From JAIVGV01 sp045807785 (GTDB lineage: Bacteria > Acidobacteriota > Blastocatellia > Pyrinomonadales > Pyrinomonadaceae): a stretch of 8,730 nt of DNA. The DNA is taken from the NCBI GenBank assembly GCA_045807785.1, contig JBJMGS010000305.1:1-8730 (forward strand), given 5' to 3'. Below, in pieces: positions 1 to 7,261 of this stretch. How positions within the stretch are numbered: position 1 is the stretch's first letter; each line of letters opens with the position of its first letter. The position numbers and the translations under genes were made by a program. The notes beneath the pieces are model-generated. The model was not told the origin of the DNA and did not search any database. It saw only the letters and a program-made list of their open reading frames with translations.

Positions 1-1
1 C

Positions 2-1531
2 GGCTTCGGCATCGTTTACGACCGCATCAACACTTCCGAGTCGGTCATCATCCCTTCGCTCGGCGTCGGCTTCAGCCAGACCGTCACGCGCCGCGCGCCG
101 CTCTGCAACTCAACGAGCGCGGGCGGCGCGAACTGTAACGCCACGGCGACGGCTCCCGCTTCCATCTTCCGCGTCGGCGTTGATGGCACGATCCCACTGC
201 CCGTCGTCGCGCCCGGTGTCGGCGTGCCGATTGTCCCGACACAGCCCTTCGGCGAGAGTGTCTCTTTCCAGATCGATCCCCATTTTAATGTCGGTGAAAA
301 CTACACCTTCGACTTGACCGTGCAGCGCGAGCTGCCCGGCAAGATGATCCTGGAAGTCGGCTGGCTCGCGCGGCTCGGTCGTCATCTGCCAACGAACGTC
401 AACTTCAACTCGGCACCTTTCTTCCACGTCGATTCAGCGTCGGGTCAGACTTTCGCGCAGGCGTTCGACAACGTCGCCCGTCTGCTCCGCGCGGGCGCGC
501 TGTCGTCGAGCGTCCCCGCACAGGCGTGGTTTCAGAACAACATGCCGGGCGGCACAGCGCGCGTGCTGACGGGGAACGAGGCGAACTTCATCAACGGCAA
601 CGTGTCGGGAATTTTCCAGACCATTGACATGGCGCGCCTAAACGCGGGTCTGAAGCCCTTCGACAACTTGCAGGCGCAGACCTCTTTCGTCCGCACGAGC
701 ATCGGTCGCTCGAACTACCACGCGGCTTTCGCGACGCTGCGCAAGCGCCTGTCGCGCCAGCTGACGTTCGATCTCAACTACACCTTCTCGAAGTCGCTCG
801 ATCAGTCGAGCTCGCCTGAGAACGCGATGAACATGATCGCGAGCGCGTTCTTCCCAGACTTCGATTACGGCCCCTCGGACTTCGACCGCACGCACGTCTT
901 CAACGGCTACTTCCTCTACGAGCTGCCGACGAACCGCGGCGACCGCTTCCGCACCGGGACGTTTTTCGACAAGCTCACGGAAGGCTGGTCTGTCTCAGGC
1001 ATCTTCCGCGCGGCGTCGGGCGCGCCGCTCGTCGTCTCGCAGGGCACAGCGGCGCTCGGCGGCGGGACAATGCTCGCCAACCTGACGGGCGCGATCCCGC
1101 TCGTCGATCCGGGTTCGCTTGGGACGGGTGTGAACACCGTCGTCGCCGGTTCGAACAACGTCGGCACGAACGGCGATCCGGCGGTGGGCGGCTCAGGGAT
1201 AAACCTGTTCGGCAACCCGGAGACAGCGTTCAACAGTTTTCGGCGGATTCTCTTAAGTCAGGACGGGCGTTCGGGCAGGGCGAACCCCTTGCGCGGTTTC
1301 GCGAACTGGAATCTCGATCTCTCGCTTGCCAAGACGGCGCGCATCAACGAGAAGCTGAGCGCGCGCCTGTCGTGCGACTTTTTCAACTTTTTCAACCACA
1401 ACGCCTTCGCCAACCCGGCGCTCGACCTGACAAACCCGCGCGCCTTCGGCGTCGTCACTCAAGCGACCGTCCCGACGCGCCGCGAGTCTTCGAGCCGCTG
1501 GGTGCAGTTCGGACTCCGCGTCGAATTTTGA
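2..1531 (+). CDS. TonB-dependent receptor, Oar-like, C-terminal part (5' end outside window)
   Basis: This is the beta-barrel part of an outer-membrane TonB-dependent receptor of the Oar-like/carboxypeptidase-regulatory-domain type; about 509 residues are visible. The frame is open from base 2, so the gene starts left of the window and the GTG at 224 is internal. Seen in the sequence: alternating aromatic/polar beta-strand patterns; a segment reading FDLTVQRELPG then LEVGWLARLGRHL; YELPTNRGDRF followed by EGWSVSGIFRAASGAPL; FFNFFNHNAFANP near the end; and a last strand VQFGLRVEF ending in Phe before TGA. A terminal Phe is the usual BAM recognition signal. These motifs recur in the large Oar-like receptors of Acidobacteriota, which often exceed 1000 residues, so the plug and N-terminal carboxypeptidase-like domain are presumably upstream. 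The ligand cannot be read from the barrel. An early extracellular-type loop holds two cysteines 12 residues apart (around bases 104-142). It converges on the hydroxylase gene. Family is fairly certain; substrate unknown. Confidence 0.9.
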   Translation, partial: GFGIVYDRINTSESVIIPSLGVGFSQTVTRRAPLCNSTSAGGANCNATATAPASIFRVGVDGTIPLPVVAPGVGVPIVPTQPFGESVSFQIDPHFNVGENYTFDLTVQRELPGKMILEVGWLARLGRHLPTNVNFNSAPFFHVDSASGQTFAQAFDNVARLLRAGALSSSVPAQAWFQNNMPGGTARVLTGNEANFINGNVSGIFQTIDMARLNAGLKPFDNLQAQTSFVRTSIGRSNYHAAFATLRKRLSRQLTFDLNYTFSKSLDQSSSPENAMNMIASAFFPDFDYGPSDFDRTHVFNGYFLYELPTNRGDRFRTGTFFDKLTEGWSVSGIFRAASGAPLVVSQGTAALGGGTMLANLTGAIPLVDPGSLGTGVNTVVAGSNNVGTNGDPAVGGSGINLFGNPETAFNSFRRILLSQDGRSGRANPLRGFANWNLDLSLAKTARINEKLSARLSCDFFNFFNHNAFANPALDLTNPRAFGVVTQATVPTRRESSSRWVQFGLRVEF

Positions 1532-1546
1532 TCGTGACGCCTTAAC
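1532..1546. other. 15-base convergent gap between receptor and hydroxylase stops
   Basis: The receptor TGA (1529-1531) and the hydroxylase TGA on the other strand (1547-1549) face each other across only 15 bases. I see no GC-rich hairpin followed by a T run on either strand here, so no intrinsic terminator is called. Transcription probably ends inside the opposing gene or by a Rho-like route, which is an inference. Confidence 0.7.
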
Positions 1547-4500
1547 TCAAATCTTCAAATCGTCCGCCTCGACGAGACACGCCTCGCGGACGCGCTGCAC
1601 GGTGGCGGGCGATTCCATCTCGAACCACTCGTCGTGACCGCGGTCGCGCCGCGCGTCGAGCACCGCGTGCTTGATGGCGAAGAAGGCGGTCGCGGCGAGC
1701 ACGAGCGGCGGCTCGCCGACTTCTTTCGACGAGAGCAGGTCGTAGGGGTTCTCCGGCGCTTCCGCACTGTCCTCGCGCGGGTAGAGATCGACGTGGAACT
1801 CCAGGGGGATCGTGCTCGCCGCGGGCGGCTTGTACGTCCACGTGTTCAAGGTGTTGAGCGCGCCCTTGTTCTCGCCGTCGGGCTGGAAGATCACGTCTTC
1901 GGTGAGCACGTAGCCGAGACCCTGGATGAAACCGCCCTCGACCTGACCGACGTCAATCGCCGGGTTGATGCTCTTGCCCACGTCGTACATCACGTCGGAG
2001 CGTAAGATCGTCGTCTCACCCGTCAGCACGTCCACTTCGACCTCTGTACAAGCGGCGCTGTAGGTGAAGCCGGTGAAGTGGTTGACCGGCTCGGTGCATT
2101 TCGGGCTCTTGAAGGTGAGACCGGAATCCATCGCCTCGCCGCCCGCCTGTTTGAAGCGCACCTGCGCCGAGAGATCGACGCGGTTGACATAAGCGAGCGA
2201 GACGATCTTGTTCCAGATCAAGACCGGCTCGACGTGCTTCTTCGGCGCGGGCTTCTGGAAGGCGGCTTCGGGCGCGGGCGCGGGCGGCGGGACGGGCGTG
2301 CGCCAGCCCGTGGGGTAGTCCCAGAAGTTGATGTGGTTGTCCTGACACCACTGGCTACCGTTTTCCTTCAACAGGTCGAGACAAAAATCTTCGAGGCGGC
2401 GGCGCAGTTGCAGGCAGGCATCGCGCACCGCGCCGCCGTTGAACGCCGCGCCGGTCGAAGCGCCCGTGCTCGTCGGGTTCGGCACGACGTTCGTGTCCGT
2501 GTCGGACATGTTGATGAAGGTCAAAGGCACGTTCAATTCATACGCGGCGATCTGCGCGACCTTCGTCATCAGACCCTGCCCCATCTCGACGCCGCCGTGC
2601 CGCACGAGCACCGTCCCGTCCTGATCATAAACCTCGACGAGCGCGCCCGCCTGTTCGAGCAGCGTCAGGTTGTAGCCACTCGCGTACTTGACCGGAAGCA
2701 TCGAGATGCCGCGCTTGCGCCAACGGTTCTCCGCATTGAACTGTCGCACCGCTTCAAGTCGCGTCTGGAAGTCGCACTTCTTCACAAGATAGTTCCAGAC
2801 GTCCGCCATGTAACAGTCGTCTAAGAGCTGGCCGAACGGCGTCGTGTCGCCAAGCCGGTACAGGTTCTTGCCGCGCACGTCTTCTGCAAGCATCCCGACC
2901 GCGTGTGCGGCGCGCTCGATGGCGTCCTCCTGCACCAGCGTCGCCTGAATCATGCCCATCGAGCGGAACGCCGTGTTGCTCGCCTTGTTGGTCTTGCAGA
3001 CGTCGCCTTGTGTCTCGTAGTTCTTCACCATGTACGCACTGTCGCAGCGCAACTGGATGACGTCCATGACGACGAACGAGGCGTCGTAGGTATTGCCGCC
3101 GTCGAGCCAGAAAGAGGTCTGCATCCCAACGATCTTCCCCTTATGCTCCGGGTTGTCCTCGCCCGTCGCGATGGCCAGCTTATACTCGCCGAGGATCGGA
3201 TGACGTTTGCCGATCATCGCCGTGTCCTCTTCGCGCCGCATCGCCACGCGCACCGCGCGCTTCAGTTTCCACGCGGCGAGCGCCGTCGGCGAGGCAACGA
3301 AGGGTGAGCGCGTCGTCTTGCCGCCGTAGGCACCGCCGACGCGCTTGATGCGCACGTCGATCAAATTCGAGTGAATGCCGAGCGTCGCCGCGACACCCGC
3401 GTGCAGCTCGTCCGGGCTCTGGCTCGAAGGGTGGACGACGATCTCCCTGTGCTCGCCAGGGATCGCGACGCACGATTGCGACTCCATGTAGAAATGCACC
3501 TGCGCGCCCGCTTCCTGTGAGCCGCCGACGACGCGACACTTCACGCCGTCAACCACCGCGTCGCCCTCCGTATCAGCCCAGTCGAGATTGCTCCCCGCAC
3601 GCGTGATCTTCCAGATGTGAACCATGAAGGCGTTCGACGGCGGGCAGTCCGTGAAGATGCTGTTCTTCGCGATGGCATCCTCGATGGTGAGGATGGGCTC
3701 GATCTCTTTGCCCGTCTTGTCGTGCTTGTCATAAGCGACGCAGTTGGTCTGGACGAAGTTGGCGATGTCTTGCGCTGCCTGCTCCGTCTCGGCGACGACG
3801 AGCCCAATTGACTGACCGAAGCAAGTGACCTCGCCCGGCGCGAAGAGCGGATCGTCGCCGCCGAAGCCCTGCACGTTCTTGCCGTCCGGCGGGATGTCAG
3901 CGTAGGTGATGTAGTCGGAGAATTCCGGTCGCTGCTCTTTCAGCCACGCGACGAGCTGGCCGACCTCGCACGGCTCGCCGCCGTTGCCATCGGGGATGCG
4001 GTAGGAGATTTTCCCGACGGGCTGCGTGCTCGTGACGAACGCGCCTTCGAGTCCGCGCGCAGGCAGGGCAATGTCGTGCGTGTATTTCGCCTCGCCGGTG
4101 GCTTGCAGGAACGCCTCGATCTTGATGAAGGGGCGATTGACCGGATACTCGTCCAGGTAAAATTTATACCGCTGCGTGCCGCGGCTCACGGGTCGCTCCG
4201 CCCGCTCGCCCGCCGAGCTGATCGCGGGCGGGATCATGTCGGGCGCGACCTGCTCCGAGACGTTGACGAAGAACTTATAGAAGAAGCTCTCGACGAGGTG
4301 ACGCCGGTAGCCGTCGGTGAAGCCCTCGAAGGGAAACTGGCTGTAGCGCTCACGGTATTTTTCGATGACGGCGGTCGCCTCCTGCTTCAACGCGGCGACC
4401 ACGCCCGACAGCGTCTCAGCGTTCCATTCCTTGCCGATCAAATAATCCTGTGCGGCGGTCGCGTGGAAGGCGAGCGGCGAGAGCCCGCCGAAGACGAGCG

Positions 4501-5884
4501 ATGCTTCTTTGACGACGTTGCCTTCGCCGAGGAGGACGCGAAAACCCGCGTTGACGATGGAGTGGGAATTCTCGTGGCGCAGAGACATCTTGTAAGTCTC
4601 GGCGTACTCGCCAGCCCTCGTGAAGGGGACAAAGTATGAGAGGAGCACGGCGTCGCGCTGCAATTCGACGGAGTTCGCATACTCTTCGGCGAACGCGTGG
4701 ATGGGAAACTCGCGCGGCTCTTGCCACTTGGCCGAGCCGACGGTCAGCACCGCGCCGGCGGCGCAGAAGGCTGTGAACAGGTCGGAAGGGAAGGGCGCGC
4801 CCTCGTTGATGTGGCGCAAGACCATCATCGTGTTGCCAGCGAGGCTCGCGGCGTTGCGCACGATTGTCCCGGCGGTGCGACCCGCGAGGTACTTCAACGC
4901 CTGCAAGCCTGCGCGCTGCTCTTCCGTAGCGGTCGCGAGCGTGCCGTCGAGCGTCTCGATGAACTCGCTGTAGGTGACGGTCGCGCCGAGACGCAGACCG
5001 TTGTCGCCGATCTCGATCTCTTTCAACTCGGCGACGTGCGAGATGTCGATCAGGACGTGCGGGTTCTCAACGTACTTGTCATAGACGCCGATGGACGTGT
5101 TGCCGCAGACGAGCCGCACGTTCTGCGGATCGGGGTGTTGCTCGACGAGGCGGTACAGCTCTGCGAGCGTGAGCGGGCGAATCCAGTGGTAGCCTTTGTC
5201 TGAGTAATGGACGGCGCGCGGGGCGCGCTTTAACGCGTCTGGGAAGTTGACGCGCAGTTTCCGCTGATGGCTGACGCGCTCCGCCGGATCGACCTCACAC
5301 TTCATCGAGCCCTTCTCGTCTTCGGGCGTCCAGTCAGAGGCGAAGTGTTTCATCGCGTAGAGGATCGGTCGGTAGCCCGTGCAGCGGCAGATGTTGCCGT
5401 CGAAGCTGCCCTCGATCTGCTGCTGCGTCAGCCCGCGCCCTTCGCTCGCGGCGAGCAGCGAGTGCATGTTCATGACGAAGCCGGGCGTGCAGAAGCCGCA
5501 CTGTGAGCCGTTCTCCTTCGCGACGCGGTACTGTACCGGGCTCAGCGCCGTATTGACGCTCCCTGTGCCTTCGGTCGTCGTTACCTCCATCCCGTCGAGC
5601 GAGCACAAGGGGCGCAGGCAGGAGTTGATCGCGCGGTGCTTCACTTCGTCGGACGCACAGTCGTACTCGGAGAGCATGACGGTACACGCGCCGCAGCCGC
5701 CCTGTGCGCAGACTTTCTTCGTGCCCGTCAGACCAACGGGCGTCGAGCGCAGGTAGTCCACGAGCAGGATCGTCGGATCGACATTGCGGACGAGGATGCG
5801 CTCGCCGTTGACATAAAAAATGAGATCGTCCGCGTAACTCTCTCCGACTTCGGGCGACGCCGCTGGCTCAGTCTCTCTCGACAT
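1547..5884 (-). CDS. single-chain molybdenum hydroxylase (xanthine dehydrogenase/aldehyde oxidase family), substrate uncertain
   Basis: Cytoplasmic molybdo-iron-sulfur flavoenzyme of 1445 residues, predicted to hydroxylate an aldehyde or N-heterocycle with water and pass electrons from Mo through two [2Fe-2S] clusters to FAD. Domains in order: plant-ferredoxin-type cluster (Cys59, 64, 67, 89); second cluster (Cys129, 132, 166, 168); FAD domain about 230-460 (GNTSIG 261-266, SLAGN 347-351); CO-dehydrogenase-flavoprotein C-terminal type domain about 430-545; molybdopterin domains about 580-1430. In the latter, Gln795, Arg974, MGQGL (1101-1105) and the catalytic Glu1391 of GEPPL are present. By eye against remembered mammalian XDH, substrate-pocket positions differ: Glu802 is Thr857, Arg880 is Val942, Phe914 is Met976 and Phe1009 is Tyr1071. 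No signal peptide is seen. The start is supported by a GGAGA ribosome site and an 18-residue lead before the ferredoxin fold. Mammalian XDH is about 1333 residues and many bacterial homologues are split into subunits, so this single chain is large. It follows xdhC in a probable operon. Family certain; xanthine as substrate doubtful. Confidence 0.93.
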   Translation of the reverse strand: MSRETEPAASPEVGESYADDLIFYVNGERILVRNVDPTILLVDYLRSTPVGLTGTKKVCAQGGCGACTVMLSEYDCASDEVKHRAINSCLRPLCSLDGMEVTTTEGTGSVNTALSPVQYRVAKENGSQCGFCTPGFVMNMHSLLAASEGRGLTQQQIEGSFDGNICRCTGYRPILYAMKHFASDWTPEDEKGSMKCEVDPAERVSHQRKLRVNFPDALKRAPRAVHYSDKGYHWIRPLTLAELYRLVEQHPDPQNVRLVCGNTSIGVYDKYVENPHVLIDISHVAELKEIEIGDNGLRLGATVTYSEFIETLDGTLATATEEQRAGLQALKYLAGRTAGTIVRNAASLAGNTMMVLRHINEGAPFPSDLFTAFCAAGAVLTVGSAKWQEPREFPIHAFAEEYANSVELQRDAVLLSYFVPFTRAGEYAETYKMSLRHENSHSIVNAGFRVLLGEGNVVKEASLVFGGLSPLAFHATAAQDYLIGKEWNAETLSGVVAALKQEATAVIEKYRERYSQFPFEGFTDGYRRHLVESFFYKFFVNVSEQVAPDMIPPAISSAGERAERPVSRGTQRYKFYLDEYPVNRPFIKIEAFLQATGEAKYTHDIALPARGLEGAFVTSTQPVGKISYRIPDGNGGEPCEVGQLVAWLKEQRPEFSDYITYADIPPDGKNVQGFGGDDPLFAPGEVTCFGQSIGLVVAETEQAAQDIANFVQTNCVAYDKHDKTGKEIEPILTIEDAIAKNSIFTDCPPSNAFMVHIWKITRAGSNLDWADTEGDAVVDGVKCRVVGGSQEAGAQVHFYMESQSCVAIPGEHREIVVHPSSQSPDELHAGVAATLGIHSNLIDVRIKRVGGAYGGKTTRSPFVASPTALAAWKLKRAVRVAMRREEDTAMIGKRHPILGEYKLAIATGEDNPEHKGKIVGMQTSFWLDGGNTYDASFVVMDVIQLRCDSAYMVKNYETQGDVCKTNKASNTAFRSMGMIQATLVQEDAIERAAHAVGMLAEDVRGKNLYRLGDTTPFGQLLDDCYMADVWNYLVKKCDFQTRLEAVRQFNAENRWRKRGISMLPVKYASGYNLTLLEQAGALVEVYDQDGTVLVRHGGVEMGQGLMTKVAQIAAYELNVPLTFINMSDTDTNVVPNPTSTGASTGAAFNGGAVRDACLQLRRRLEDFCLDLLKENGSQWCQDNHINFWDYPTGWRTPVPPPAPAPEAAFQKPAPKKHVEPVLIWNKIVSLAYVNRVDLSAQVRFKQAGGEAMDSGLTFKSPKCTEPVNHFTGFTYSAACTEVEVDVLTGETTILRSDVMYDVGKSINPAIDVGQVEGGFIQGLGYVLTEDVIFQPDGENKGALNTLNTWTYKPPAASTIPLEFHVDLYPREDSAEAPENPYDLLSSKEVGEPPLVLAATAFFAIKHAVLDARRDRGHDEWFEMESPATVQRVREACLVEADDLKI
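2219..2377 (-). other. Pro/Ala-rich insertion in the molybdopterin domain (approx. residues 1170-1222)
   Basis: Between the helix ending RRRLEDF (1161-1167) and the strand IVSLAYVNRVDLSA (1227-1240), mammalian XDH has only a linker of roughly ten residues. Here there are about 50-60, including a Trp/Asn-rich part (WCQDNHINFWDYPTGW) and then a Pro/Ala/Lys-rich part (1196-1220). The reading frame is intact and the flanks align well, so this is an in-frame extension and not a frameshift. It probably forms a surface loop; its role is unknown. Boundaries are approximate. Confidence 0.7.
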
Positions 5885-5950
5885 GTTTGTTCTCCATGGG
5901 TGAAGGTGTGAAGTCGAATTCCTCAGTCGTGATACCTCAGTCGTGATTCC
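5885..5950 (-). other. 66-base intergenic gap within the xdhC-hydroxylase operon
   Basis: This gap separates the xdhC stop (5951-5953) from the hydroxylase ATG. It holds the ribosome site and two of three tandem 14-base repeats. I see no terminator hairpin and no convincing promoter, which fits co-transcription of the two genes. Confidence 0.6.
5891..5895 (-). promoter_or_regulatory. ribosome binding site of the hydroxylase gene
   Basis: On the minus strand GGAGA lies six bases before the ATG at 5884-5882, a standard Shine-Dalgarno arrangement that fixes the start. An out-of-frame ATG overlaps it (5897-5895) and is not the start. Confidence 0.6.
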
Positions 5951-5962
5951 TTAGTCATGAAT
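5921..5962. repeat. three tandem 14-base repeats spanning the xdhC stop
   Basis: On the + strand the units are CCTCAGTCGTGATA (5921-5934), CCTCAGTCGTGATT (5935-5948) and CCTTAGTCATGAAT (5949-5962). The first two differ only at the last base; the third differs at a few positions and contains the xdhC TAA plus its last three codons (Ile-His-Asp). The array therefore looks like a local expansion of the gene's end. On the minus strand each unit carries an AAGG or GAGG purine run, which could resemble a ribosome site, but no start codon follows at proper spacing. Confidence 0.85.
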
Positions 5963-7081
5963 GCGCCGCCGCTCGTCCCGGAGCGAGCCGCCCGCGCGTC
6001 CGTGCATGACGGCCTGCACTTCCGCGACGATAGCGAGGGCGACCTCGGCGGAAGTCTCCGAGTGAATGTTCAGACCCGCCGGGCTGTAGAGCCGCCCGCC
6101 GCGCTCGCGCGCGAACTGGTCGCGCTCGTCTGCGCTCAGGTAGTTGAGTAGCTGTGTGGTGCGTGCGCCCGCGCCGAGCAGGCCGAGGTAGCCGACGGGC
6201 GTCGGCAGGAGTTGGCGCAGCAGCTCCGCGTCGAGGTTGAAGTTGTGCGTCATGACGACCGCCGCCGTGCGCGCGTCCGCTTGGACGTGATCGAGAATCT
6301 TTTCGGGGCGCGACAGGACGACGCGATCCGCGGTGGGGAAGCGCGCGGCGTCGGCATAAGCCGGGCGGTGATCGACGACCGTGACCGACCAGCCAAGCTG
6401 CTTCGCGAATTCGACGAGCGGCTGTGCGTCGTGACCGCCGCCGCAGATGAGCAGCGCCACGGGCGGCGGGATGATTTCGAGTAGGACTTCTACCATAGAC
6501 GACGGATCGTCTTGCGCCGCGTAAGTCTTGATCGAGGTCTTACCGCCCGCGAACGCGGCGCGTGCGTCTTCAAGGAGCTGCCCGCGCAGGTCGGCGGCGG
6601 TGATGTCGCCCGCAGGTTCAACGTCCGCGCCGAAGACGAGGTGCTGCCCCGTACGCGCGCGTTCAGAGTCGGATTGAATGACGGTCGCCAACGCGCAAGT
6701 GTGTCGTCGTTCGAGTTGAGCCCGCACGGCGGGGAGATAGTCGAACGTCGCGGAGGCGTTAAGGTTCTCGATGAGCACCCAGACGATTCCGCCGCAGCCG
6801 GTGGCCGCGCCAAAGACCAGCTCCTGCTCCTGCTGCGAGTCGTAAGCGACGAGGAGGGGACGCGGCGAGTTCTTCAGGCGCGCGGCGCGGGCGACGATAT
6901 CCTGTTCGAGACAGCCGCCGCTGATCGCCCCGACCGCGCGCTCGCCGCCGACGATCAACATGCGCGCGCCGGGGCGTCGGTAAGACGCGCCGATGGTCTT
7001 CACCACGGTCGCCAGCACGCGTTCACGCGCGCCCGTGTCTGCCCCCGCCTGCCAGTCGAGAATGTCTCGGATGTCTTTCAT
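5951..7081 (-). CDS. xdhC: XdhC/CoxI-family molybdenum hydroxylase maturation factor
   Basis: A 376-residue cytoplasmic accessory protein. Characterised XdhC proteins bind molybdenum cofactor, assist its sulfuration and insert it into xanthine dehydrogenase-type enzymes. The N-terminal XdhC_CoxI domain (about 10-80) has the family motif SGGCLE at 54-59, followed by GAATGCGGIVWVLIE (91-105). The C-terminal Rossmann-like domain starts with LLICGGGHDAQPL (210-222) and continues with VTVVDHRP (233-240), VVMTHNFNLD (275-284) and YLGLLGAGAR (298-307). It ends with an ETSAEVALAI helix (342-351), where S and V replace commoner family residues. Length and domain order are normal for the family. The ATG at 7081 gives a complete first helix; the ribosome site before it is weak (GACAG is the nearest purine-rich word). 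It precedes the single-chain hydroxylase by 66 bases on the same strand, so that enzyme is the likely client. Confidence 0.92.
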   Translation of the reverse strand: MKDIRDILDWQAGADTGARERVLATVVKTIGASYRRPGARMLIVGGERAVGAISGGCLEQDIVARAARLKNSPRPLLVAYDSQQEQELVFGAATGCGGIVWVLIENLNASATFDYLPAVRAQLERRHTCALATVIQSDSERARTGQHLVFGADVEPAGDITAADLRGQLLEDARAAFAGGKTSIKTYAAQDDPSSMVEVLLEIIPPPVALLICGGGHDAQPLVEFAKQLGWSVTVVDHRPAYADAARFPTADRVVLSRPEKILDHVQADARTAAVVMTHNFNLDAELLRQLLPTPVGYLGLLGAGARTTQLLNYLSADERDQFARERGGRLYSPAGLNIHSETSAEVALAIVAEVQAVMHGRAGGSLRDERRRIHD

Positions 7082-7096
7082 CGCGGGCTGTCAGGT

Positions 7097-7114
7097 TCAA
7101 CTGTCGAGAGTTGA
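7097..7114. promoter_or_regulatory. inverted repeat just upstream of xdhC
   Basis: TCAACT (7097-7102) and AGTTGA (7109-7114) form a perfect 6-base inverted repeat around a 6-base spacer, starting 16 bases before the xdhC ATG. It could be an operator half-site pair or a small hairpin in the leader close to the ribosome site. Six-base arms can arise by chance, so confidence is low. Confidence 0.3.
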
Positions 7115-7195
7115 TCCGGCGCGTGCGGCACCGCAGTGCGAGAGCGTGAGAACGGGAGTGGACATGAGAGTGTGAGATCAAGACGAAAGCGACTG

Positions 7196-7239
7196 TCAGG
7201 AACTCGACTTCAAGGAACCTGATTTCATGGAACCTGAAC
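7196..7239. repeat. three degenerate tandem repeats, 14-15 bases
   Basis: Units on the + strand are TCAGGAACTCGACT (7196-7209), TCAAGGAACCTGATT (7210-7224) and TCATGGAACCTGAAC (7225-7239). The last two match at 12 of 15 positions and the first is more diverged and one base shorter. The first unit plus its right neighbour also contains GGAACTCGACTTCA, which matches 13 of 14 bases of a minus-strand word beside the other tandem array (5909-5922). Confidence 0.7.
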
Positions 7240-7261
7240 GGGGCGGCGCACAGACGCTCTG

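Noticed and set aside
224..226. GTG as the start of the receptor gene
   Set aside because: The same frame is open to the left edge and encodes barrel-like sequence before it, so the GTG is an internal Val.
2219..2377. Frameshift or assembly error in the molybdopterin domain
   Set aside because: Both flanks are in the same frame with conserved blocks and no stop, so an in-frame insertion is the simpler reading.
2078..2824. 248-codon open frame on the + strand
   Set aside because: It is antisense to the conserved molybdopterin domain and has low-complexity Arg/Val/Ala composition; a shadow frame.
4076..4639. 187-codon open frame on the + strand
   Set aside because: Antisense to the FAD-domain coding region with no recognisable motif; a shadow frame.
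6512..7114. 200-codon open frame on the + strand
   Set aside because: Antisense to xdhC, whose family motifs are clear; composition is typical of a GC-driven shadow.
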